A stretch of 7,748 nt of DNA, from the NCBI GenBank assembly GCA_028711205.1, contig JAQTSP010000118.1, forward strand, positions 1 to 7,748. The letters run 5' to 3'. The position numbers and the translations under genes were made by a program. Below, in pieces: positions 1 through 5,532 of this stretch. Numbering within the stretch: position 1 is the first letter of the stretch; every line of letters starts with the position of its first letter. The notes under the pieces are model-generated. The model did no database searches. It had not been told where the DNA came from and saw nothing but the letters and a program-made list of their open reading frames with translations. Source of the DNA: Eubacteriales bacterium. Its GTDB lineage: Bacteria; Bacillota; Clostridia; Christensenellales; SZUA-584.

Positions 1-73
1 CATAGATATTAGTTGATTATCACGCATGTGTCAATGCGCGGCCGTCAACAACCGTTCCTGCCAACCACGCCGG

Positions 74-105
74 AATAAAAAGCGGCCTGCCATAGGGCAA
101 ACCGC
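74..105 (-). terminator. Intrinsic terminator of the phosphofructokinase gene
   Basis: Read on the minus strand, a 10-pair stem (82-91 with 96-105, two of the pairs G-U) closes a CTAT loop and is followed at once by TTTTTATT. It starts 11 bases after the stop codon of the phosphofructokinase gene. The stem and U-tract are seen directly. Nothing recognisable lies in the remaining 73 bases to the left edge. Confidence 0.88.
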
Positions 106-116
106 ACATCTTCAGC

Positions 117-1175
117 CTATGCCTCGCCAAAACTGATACCAATATTGCGCCCGACGTCAAGCAGCGGCGCATCCAGCGGTATCGTTTTTGTTTTCCCGGC
201 CACGTCGCTTAATTTATTCGACGTGATCACTCCGTTTTTAACCGCCACGGCCCTGCCAAAGCGATGCTGCTCGATCAGCTTTGCCGCATGGACGCCTATC
301 TGCGTTGCGAGCACCCTGTCATACGGGCACGGCGCGCCGCCGCGCTGATAATGCCCGGGCACGACCACCCTGATGTCGATATCGATCACCTTCAGCAAAT
401 CGTCGGCAAGCTTGTACCCCACCGAATAATGCTTGCCTTTTAAATTTTGGTTGACATCATCGCTCACGCTTCTTGCGCCTTCCGCGATCGCAATAATAGA
501 AAAATGCTTGCCGCTCTCGTATCTGTCGTTGATCACGTCAGCGATGGATCCGATGGTATACGGTATCTCGGGCAGAAGTATCACATCCGCGCCGCCCGCA
601 AGCCCGGCGCTCAGCGTCAGCCAGCCCGCGGTATTGCCCATCAGCTCGACGATCAGCACTCTCGAATGCGATATCGCCGTGGTGTGCACCCTGTCGATCA
701 CATCTGTCGCAATATTCACAGCGCTCTGATATCCAAACGTCACTTCGGTGCCAAAGATATCGTTGTCGATCGTCTTTGGCAGAACGACGATGTTCAGCCC
801 CTGCAGGGCTAGTATGCCCGCCGCCGCGTGTGTGCCGTTTCCGCCCAAAACAACAAGGCAGTCAAGCTGCATCTTTTCGTAGTTTTTTGCCATTGCTTTA
901 AACGTATCAAGATATTTGCCCGTGTTTTGGCCCGACGTGGCTTTGCCTTGCCTTGATGTGCGCAATATCGTCCCGCCAAGCGTCAGTATACCGGAAAACT
1001 CTTCTTTCCCCATCGTGCGGTACTGCGCGTTGATAAGCCCGCCGAAGCCGTCCGTGATGCCAACGATCTCCGCGTCGCCAAACAGATGATATGATGCCTT
1101 GGCGACACCCCTGATCGCCGCATTCAGCCCCGGGCAATCACCGCCGCTCGTTAATATGCCTATACGTTTTGCCAT
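117..1175 (-). CDS. pfkA: 6-phosphofructokinase, group III (ATP-type active site)
   Basis: Phosphorylates fructose 6-phosphate to fructose 1,6-bisphosphate, the committing step of glycolysis, in the cytoplasm. The 352-residue product has the family motifs in order: GGDCPGLN (11-18), GGNGT (111-115), PKTIDND (133-139, catalytic Asp137), MGNTAGWLT (179-187) and HYQRGGAP (275-282). Gly114 sits where Gly104 of E. coli PfkA is, which favours ATP; pyrophosphate enzymes have Asp there. Lys135 replaces Gly124 of E. coli, the mark of group III, whose members use ATP or pyrophosphate. Asn113 replaces the usual Asp103. Length is normal for the group. The start at 1175 is chosen over an ATG at 1190 because GGAGG (1184-1188) is 8 bases before it and overlaps the upstream ATG. 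The gene has its own promoter and terminator, so it is probably monocistronic. It is clearly GC-richer than its neighbours. The family call is secure; the phosphoryl donor is inferred. Confidence 0.95.
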   Translation of the reverse strand: MAKRIGILTSGGDCPGLNAAIRGVAKASYHLFGDAEIVGITDGFGGLINAQYRTMGKEEFSGILTLGGTILRTSRQGKATSGQNTGKYLDTFKAMAKNYEKMQLDCLVVLGGNGTHAAAGILALQGLNIVVLPKTIDNDIFGTEVTFGYQSAVNIATDVIDRVHTTAISHSRVLIVELMGNTAGWLTLSAGLAGGADVILLPEIPYTIGSIADVINDRYESGKHFSIIAIAEGARSVSDDVNQNLKGKHYSVGYKLADDLLKVIDIDIRVVVPGHYQRGGAPCPYDRVLATQIGVHAAKLIEQHRFGRAVAVKNGVITSNKLSDVAGKTKTIPLDAPLLDVGRNIGISFGEA

Positions 1176-1183
1176 AGAAGTTT

Positions 1184-1188
1184 CCTCC
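1184..1188 (-). promoter_or_regulatory. Ribosome binding site deciding the phosphofructokinase start
   Basis: GGAGG on the minus strand, 8 bases before the ATG at 1175. The alternative in-frame ATG at 1190 shares its last base with this site and has no such site of its own. A five-residue N-terminal extension is therefore unlikely. Confidence 0.85.
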
Positions 1189-1226
1189 ATATATTAAAAA
1201 AGATTGAACGCGTTTCGTATAGCATA

Positions 1227-1255
1227 AGTATACATGGATGCGCACAATCTTTCAA
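1227..1255 (-). promoter_or_regulatory. Sigma-A-type promoter of the phosphofructokinase gene
   Basis: Minus strand: -35 box TTGAAA (1250-1255), a 17-base spacer, and -10 box TATACT (1227-1232), each 4-5 of 6 to consensus with ideal spacing. This predicts transcription starting near 1220 and a leader of about 45 bases. It separates the gene from the upstream binding-protein gene, although read-through is possible because no convincing terminator lies between the two. Confidence 0.72.
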
Positions 1256-1311
1256 CTTGTTTACTTGACATTTGGCTGCAGCGCCTTTAGGCCCTATTCA
1301 TCAAAAATAGT

Positions 1312-2580
1312 CTATCCAATACCCATCTGCGGGGATACATATGTTGTCTGCGGATCATAATATCCGTATTCAAGCATGTCCAGTAGCTGATTAAATAATG
1401 CATCAGCGATATCACTGACAGCAAAATATAAATACACCGTCTCAATATCACTCCCTATTTCCTTTATATCTTCCAGCGTTGTTTCTTCAGTAAAGCATAT
1501 AAAATCTCCTTCAAAACCGCCTGCATCGAGCGACATCAATACATAGAGCGACGAAACCGGATCAAGGCAGATTACCGTATCGATATCCGGATATGCGGCC
1601 ATCGCATCTTCAGTGACGACCATCGCTTTATCAAGGTTGAATTCACTGTATTCGATACCCAGAACCGTCACCTCCGGGCTATATTCAAGAATATCCAACA
1701 GCGCCGTCTCCAAGGTATCCGAAAAAGCAAGCCCTTGCATCGCGTTGATCACAAAAACATTGCCCTCCATGCAAAGACTCCCTGCCATCATACCCAGTGT
1801 TTCATAATCATGCCCAACCGCGCTGACAGACTCGTCGGTATTATCGGACAGGAGTACTATCGCTACTCCCGCCTCCTGCGCCATTTCAATTGCCGGGAGC
1901 GGAATATCCGCCACAGGCACCAAAATGATGGCATCAGTGCCCTGTACGATCAAACTCTCGATACAATCCCACTCTTTCGCTGCATCATAATACGATGATG
2001 TGATAAATATTTCTCCGCCGCTCGCCGTCATTTGAGCCACGAGCTCCTCCGCCAGCAAACCATAATATCCATCCTCAGCAGGCAAAACAACACCTATCAC
2101 CATATCCGATGCAAACATCGGCGCTTCCGTCGCCACAGCAGTATCTTCCTTCTTCTCGTCTAAAAAGCCCGAATGGCCATTGGTCTCTTCGACAGCCGCT
2201 TCAACGGCAACCGCTTCCGTTTCGTCAACAGCATCCTCAGCATCCTCGTCATCAGTATCCCGGGACCCGTGACTATTGTCTTTTCTTTCCTCGGTATCCG
2301 TTTTTGCGGTCTGGCTTATGCCGAGCGCATCCGGAAATACAAGAAATATCATAACCGCAGCTATCGCCAATAACAGGAAAGCGCCGCCGCCAAACCACAA
2401 GGCCATCTTTGCTTTTTTACTCATCCCGGCCTTCCCCATATTCACGGGCGGAGCCGTAGGCTGTGGCGTCTGCGCACCAAAAACCTGCTGCGATCCTTGT
2501 GCGATGCCGGTCTCTTCTCCGCACTGACTGCAAAACCTGTCACTATCGGGCACAAACGCCCCGCACTTTTTACAACGCAT
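1312..2580 (-). CDS. Membrane-anchored zinc-ribbon protein with extracellular sugar-type binding domain
   Basis: A 422-residue protein of unusual layout. Residues 1-22 are a zinc ribbon (Cys3, Cys6, Cys17, Cys20). A proline/glutamine-rich stretch and a basic cluster (KKAKM) lead into one hydrophobic segment at about 59-83. Residues 84-157 form an acidic, low-complexity linker. Residues 158-422 resemble the type 1 periplasmic-binding fold of ribose/galactose-binding proteins: IGVVLP at the start, a QGTDAIILVP strand near 213-222, AGVAIVLLSDN near 237-247 and a VGHDYETLG hinge-like stretch near 255-263. The positive-inside rule puts the zinc ribbon in the cytoplasm and the binding domain outside. 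There is no lipobox, and no permease or ATPase gene is adjacent, so a sensing or scavenging role is as likely as transport. The ligand cannot be told. The start is supported by AAGGAG 8 bases upstream. An overlapping ATG at 2586, in another frame, is rejected because it lacks coding character. Confidence 0.85.
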   Translation of the reverse strand: MRCKKCGAFVPDSDRFCSQCGEETGIAQGSQQVFGAQTPQPTAPPVNMGKAGMSKKAKMALWFGGGAFLLLAIAAVMIFLVFPDALGISQTAKTDTEERKDNSHGSRDTDDEDAEDAVDETEAVAVEAAVEETNGHSGFLDEKKEDTAVATEAPMFASDMVIGVVLPAEDGYYGLLAEELVAQMTASGGEIFITSSYYDAAKEWDCIESLIVQGTDAIILVPVADIPLPAIEMAQEAGVAIVLLSDNTDESVSAVGHDYETLGMMAGSLCMEGNVFVINAMQGLAFSDTLETALLDILEYSPEVTVLGIEYSEFNLDKAMVVTEDAMAAYPDIDTVICLDPVSSLYVLMSLDAGGFEGDFICFTEETTLEDIKEIGSDIETVYLYFAVSDIADALFNQLLDMLEYGYYDPQTTYVSPQMGIG

Positions 2581-2814
2581 TTCATGTTCTCCTTAAAAAT
2601 TATCGTATTTAATATATTATTATACAATATTTTTTTAAATTTTTCTATATGTTGGATACCATATAATATGCTATATTATGCCCTGTCCAATTACTATACA
2701 CATTCAGTGAAATGTAGTATAATAAAATCCGTATTTTTTAACGCCAAAAATAAAAGACTAATATAATTAGAGGAAAATAATTCTATACCTTATTGCAAAC
2801 CAGGAGGAAATCAG
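2581..2814. promoter_or_regulatory. AT-rich divergent promoter region
   Basis: This 234-base gap separates the minus-strand binding-protein gene from the plus-strand phosphoribosyltransferase gene, so it must hold promoters in both directions. On the minus strand the best pair is TGGACA (2684-2689) and TATTAT (2663-2668), with a short 15-base spacer. Another TATAAT lies near 2622-2627 without a good -35 box. A perfect inverted repeat, CTAAT-ATA-ATTAG (2758-2770), lies in the phosphoribosyltransferase leader and could be an operator. No PurR box or purine riboswitch consensus was seen. Confidence 0.45.
2695..2723 (+). promoter_or_regulatory. Probable promoter of the phosphoribosyltransferase gene
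   Basis: A consensus TATAAT -10 box (2718-2723) lies 17 bases after TATACA (2695-2700), which matches 4 of 6 bases of TTGACA. Transcription would start near 2730, giving a leader of about 85 bases. The region is so AT-rich that chance matches are common, hence the moderate confidence. Confidence 0.5.
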
Positions 2815-3372
2815 ATGCTGACATATCCCATACATATCGCCGGGCTGACACGACATTTACCGATTTGTAAAGTAGCAGACGATCTATACATTGGTGCATT
2901 AGTTATCTTTGGCGATGTCGAGTTGACCGAGAGTTGTGCATCCGCGTTGCTTGAGATCGCACCCGAATACGATTATATGATCAGTCCGGAAGCAAAGAGC
3001 ATTCCGTTAATTTATGAGATGGCAAAACAGAGTGGTGCCAATCGATATCTTTTAGCAAGGAAAACCCCAAAGCTGTATATGCGTGATGTCTTTGAATCTG
3101 AAGTCACGTCAATAACAACAGCTAAGCCCCAAAAACTATATCTTGACATTGCCGATGCTGAGTTGATGCGGGGAAAACGTATCCTTATCGTTGACGATGT
3201 CATTTCAACTGGCGAATCCATCCGCGCAGTAGAAGAACTTGTCAAAAAAGCCGGCGGAATCGTTGCCGGCAAAGTAGCGATTCTCGCTGAAGGCAACGCC
3301 CAAAACCGTCCCGACATCAAATATCTCGCACCGCTGCCGCTGTTTAATGCCGATGGTACAATAAAAGAATAA
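2815..3372 (+). CDS. Adenine-type phosphoribosyltransferase family protein
   Basis: Type I phosphoribosyltransferase of 185 residues, a normal length. The family joins a purine base to 5-phosphoribosyl pyrophosphate, giving the nucleotide and pyrophosphate, in the cytoplasm. The PRPP-binding loop is ILIVDDVISTGES (123-135), with the acidic pair Asp127-Asp128 and the Thr132-Gly133 turn. SPEAKSIPL (57-65) matches the pyrophosphate-loop region of adenine phosphoribosyltransferases (EARG in E. coli Apt), and LARKTPKLY (80-88) matches their VRKPGKLP segment. This favours adenine over xanthine or hypoxanthine, but base specificity is inferred. The start is well placed, 7 bases after AGGAGG. The next gene encodes a purine permease, which supports a salvage role. 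A regulatory, non-enzymatic family member cannot be excluded. Confidence 0.85.
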   Translation: MLTYPIHIAGLTRHLPICKVADDLYIGALVIFGDVELTESCASALLEIAPEYDYMISPEAKSIPLIYEMAKQSGANRYLLARKTPKLYMRDVFESEVTSITTAKPQKLYLDIADAELMRGKRILIVDDVISTGESIRAVEELVKKAGGIVAGKVAILAEGNAQNRPDIKYLAPLPLFNADGTIKE

Positions 3373-3388
3373 CCAGTTTTTATTATTC

Positions 3389-3425
3389 TTGAAAGCTTTG
3401 AGCCCGGCGCTTCAACATTTTTATT
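3389..3425 (+). terminator. Weak intrinsic terminator after the phosphoribosyltransferase gene
   Basis: An imperfect inverted repeat (TTGA-GC pairing with GC-TTCAA, one bulge) spans roughly 3389-3415 and is followed by CATTTTTATTAAT. It begins about 17 bases after the stop. The stem is short and bulged, so some read-through into the permease gene is plausible. Confidence 0.4.
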
Positions 3426-3453
3426 AATAATTAAACACGATATAACAAAAAAC

Positions 3454-3482
3454 TTGAATATATGCATATAATAAGATAAAAT
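3454..3482 (+). promoter_or_regulatory. Probable promoter of the purine permease gene
   Basis: TTGAAT (3454-3459), a 17-base spacer and TAAAAT (3477-3482) form a reasonable sigma-A promoter. It would start transcription near 3489 and give the permease mRNA a leader of about 290 bases. A perfect palindrome, ATGAAT-A-ATTCAT (3483-3495), abuts the -10 box and would cover the start point. Confidence 0.5.
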
Positions 3483-3780
3483 ATGAATAATTCATGAACA
3501 ACGAAAATATCCGTTCAGGCAAACGAACGTGACATATTTAACGGCATTCGACTATAGAACTTGTTTATTACGCAGAACAGCATTATATATAACATTTGAT
3601 TTCTTGTTATTTTGGATGATTCACTTCGCACGATCTTTGCAAGAAGATTATCCAAGAATTGATTAATAGAATTTTTCTTTTTTTGATACGAGCGCCTTTA
3701 GGCGTTAACACTTAGTAAATATTAGCTGAAAAAGGACTCGCCATGTCTTTTTCATAAAAAATAATTAAGGAGAGAAGTAT
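3483..3780 (+). other. Long structured leader of the purine permease gene
   Basis: About 300 bases without a gene. From left to right it holds: a palindrome at 3483-3495; CGTTC/GAACG inverted arms (3512-3529); a long hairpin with 9-pair arms TTGGATGAT/ATTATCCAA (3612-3655) and an inner CTTC/GAAG stem; a T-rich run (3672-3684); a short GCGCC-TTTA-GGCG hairpin (3692-3705); and a hairpin TGAAAAAG(G)AC/GTCTTTTTCA (3727-3754) just before the ribosome binding site AAGGAG (3767-3772). The loop of the last hairpin carries CGCC, which could pair with GGCG at 3701-3704. The conserved core of the known purine riboswitch was looked for and not found. A leader-based control of unknown type is possible but unproven. 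Confidence 0.4.
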
Positions 3781-5136
3781 ATGGAAAAATTTTTCAAACT
3801 TAAGGCGAACGGAACAACGTTTTCAAAAGAAATCGTAGCCGGCTTAACCACTTTCTTCACAATGGCATACATTATTGCCGTTAATCCCGCCATCCTCAGC
3901 CAAGCCGGGATGGAGTGGGGTGCCGTGTTTCTTGCTACGATCATTGCCTCCGTTGTCGGCACACTGGTCATGGGATTGTTCGCCAACGTTCCTTACGCGC
4001 TGGCCCCGGGTATGGGGTTAAATGCATTCTTTGTATACACAGTATGTTTTGGGCTCGGTTTCACCTGGCAGCATGCATTATCTATCGTTTTTATCTGCGG
4101 CCTTCTTAATATACTGATTACTGTAACAAAGATCAGAAAACATATCATCAAAGCGATTCCAAAAAGCCTTCAGTACGCAATCGGCGGCGGTATCGGTATA
4201 TTTATCGCCTATGTTGGTCTTGTCGACGTCGGTATACTCAATTTTGGGGCTGGCGTGCCTGCGATGACGGCATTGAGTACGCCGGCATTATGGCTTTTTG
4301 TCATCGGCCTCTTACTGACTATTGTCCTCCTTCTTCTTAAAGTGAAGGGCGCAATATTAATTTCTATCATTGCAACAGCGCTGATCGGCATTCCGATGGG
4401 CGTCACAACAGCAGCGCAAAGCATCAGCTTTAGCGAAGCAGCATCCGCGTTGCCTTCTACGTTTGGCGTCATCTTCACATCAGAAGGATTAGGATCCGTG
4501 TTTTCCAACGTAGCGGCGCTGCCTTTGGTCATCCTTACGATCTTCTCCTTCAGCCTTTCCGATACATTTGATACGATCGGAACGTTCATTGGTACCGGCC
4601 GCCGTAGCGGCATCTTCAGCGAAGAAGATCAAAAGGCCATGGAGACCAGCACAGGCTTTAAATCAAAAATGGACAAAGCATTATTCGCAGACGCTATTGC
4701 CACTTCCATAGGCGCGATCGCCGGAACATCCAATACAACAACGTATATTGAGAGCGCTGCCGGTATTGAAGCTGGCGGCCGTACAGGCCTGACAAGCGTT
4801 GTCGTTTCGATCTGCTTTATCATCAGTGCCTTCCTCGCGACTTTTGTCAGCGCCATACCGTTTGCAGCAACATCACCTGCACTCGTCGTTGTTGGTATCA
4901 TGATGCTCGGCGCATTCAAGGATATCAAATGGAGCGAAATGAGCGAAGCGATCCCCGCTTTCTTTGCAGGTGTATTCATGGCGCTGTGCTTTAGCATCAC
5001 CTATGGTATCGCAACCGCTTTCATCTTCTACTGCATTGCAAAGATCTGCAAAAAGGAAATCAAGGAAATCCACCCGATCATTTGGGTTGCAACAGGCTTG
5101 TTTATCCTCAACTTTGTGCTCCTGGCTATTATCTAA
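3781..5136 (+). CDS. NCS2 family purine permease (PbuG/AzgA type)
   Basis: Integral membrane transporter of 451 residues, the usual length for the AzgA-like branch of the NCS2 family (adenine, guanine or hypoxanthine uptake, proton-driven in characterised members). Visible hallmarks: VAGLTTFFTMAYIIAVNP (19-36), PYALAPGMGLNAFF (71-84), SDTFDTIGTFIGTGRR (260-275) and AGTSNTTTYIESAAGIEAGG (314-333). The last two contain the acidic residues that define the substrate site in the family. Many hydrophobic helices alternate with these, as expected for a 14-helix fold. The start follows AAGGAG by 8 bases. The upstream phosphoribosyltransferase, on the same strand, would trap the imported base as a nucleotide. 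The 408-base gap, separate promoter and leader suggest that it can be controlled independently. Which purine is carried cannot be decided from sequence alone. Confidence 0.94.
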   Translation: MEKFFKLKANGTTFSKEIVAGLTTFFTMAYIIAVNPAILSQAGMEWGAVFLATIIASVVGTLVMGLFANVPYALAPGMGLNAFFVYTVCFGLGFTWQHALSIVFICGLLNILITVTKIRKHIIKAIPKSLQYAIGGGIGIFIAYVGLVDVGILNFGAGVPAMTALSTPALWLFVIGLLLTIVLLLLKVKGAILISIIATALIGIPMGVTTAAQSISFSEAASALPSTFGVIFTSEGLGSVFSNVAALPLVILTIFSFSLSDTFDTIGTFIGTGRRSGIFSEEDQKAMETSTGFKSKMDKALFADAIATSIGAIAGTSNTTTYIESAAGIEAGGRTGLTSVVVSICFIISAFLATFVSAIPFAATSPALVVVGIMMLGAFKDIKWSEMSEAIPAFFAGVFMALCFSITYGIATAFIFYCIAKICKKEIKEIHPIIWVATGLFILNFVLLAII

Positions 5137-5172
5137 GTACCGGAACGCAGAAAATATAATTTTCTAAATATC

Positions 5173-5207
5173 AAAAAAGAGCCATTCGGTTTTTCGAATG
5201 GCTCTTC
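5173..5207. terminator. Bidirectional hairpin terminator after the permease gene
   Basis: A perfect 10-pair stem, GAGCCATTCG/CGAATGGCTC (5179-5188 with 5195-5204), closes a GTTTTT loop, extendable by two A-T pairs. On the minus strand it is followed by TTTTTT, a strong terminator. On the plus strand the tract is only TTCAACATTATT, weaker, but it lies 42 bases after the permease stop. It probably serves the permease gene and also stops transcripts arriving from the right. Confidence 0.78.
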
Positions 5208-5226
5208 AACATTATTAGCATGAAGC

Positions 5227-5387
5227 TCAATAAAAGCGCTGCGCCACGTTTTTTGAATTCCCCGCATTTTGTTCACCTGCATCTGTGAACGTGAAAAACT
5301 TGGTGGCGCTTGGCGGATTTGGAATCACTTTGTCTTTGTTTTTGTGTTTCCCATTAAAAGCAGCCGCGTCTTTTCGTTAACGATCAT
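5227..5387 (-). other. Possible decayed coding sequence
   Basis: Two overlapping minus-strand frames look faintly protein-like but neither makes a convincing gene. One runs from ATG at 5387 to TGA at 5325 (20 residues, ending GNTKTKTK). The other is open from 5376 to TGA at 5227 (49 codons, no ATG) and includes KVIPNPPSATKFF. A frameshift near 5330-5350 would join them. Neither frame has a ribosome binding site. The stretch lies between two terminators, so it may be the debris of a small gene. I do not recognise a family, and ordinary intergenic sequence is the main alternative. Confidence 0.2.
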
Positions 5388-5423
5388 TGCATGCCTGTGG
5401 CCCCGCTCTCATGCATGACCAGA

Positions 5424-5456
5424 TAAAAAAAGCACCCGTTGAAGGGTGCCTTTTAA
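5424..5456. terminator. Terminator downstream of the c-di-GMP gene
   Basis: The stem GCACCC/GGGTGC (5432-5437 with 5444-5449) closes a six-base loop. On the minus strand it is followed by TTTTTTT and lies about 80 bases past the stop of the GGDEF/HD-GYP gene. On the plus strand it is followed by CTTTTAATTT, so it can work both ways. The remaining bases between this hairpin and the gene stop contain no gene. Confidence 0.8.
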
Positions 5457-5532
5457 TTTGGTGGAGCATAGTCACCCAAATACGAACATTTTCTATTTCT
5501 TGGGCGGGTTTGGAGTAAGTTTCAAGTTTCCC

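Noticed and set aside
447..812. A 121-codon plus-strand frame opposite the phosphofructokinase gene
   Set aside because: It lies antisense within a gene with full-length family motifs, and its translation has no domain-like character or ribosome binding site.
3373..3780. A purine riboswitch upstream of the permease
   Set aside because: The conserved core of the class (including the TCTACC-like junction) could not be found in the leader.
4209..4613. A 134-codon minus-strand frame opposite the permease gene
   Set aside because: It is a shadow of the GC-biased permease codons, with no ribosome binding site or recognisable motif.
5388..5416. An inverted repeat TGCATG/CATGCA with a loop of about 16 bases
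   Set aside because: The arms are short and self-palindromic, the loop is long and no U-tract follows, so it is not a convincing terminator or recombination site.
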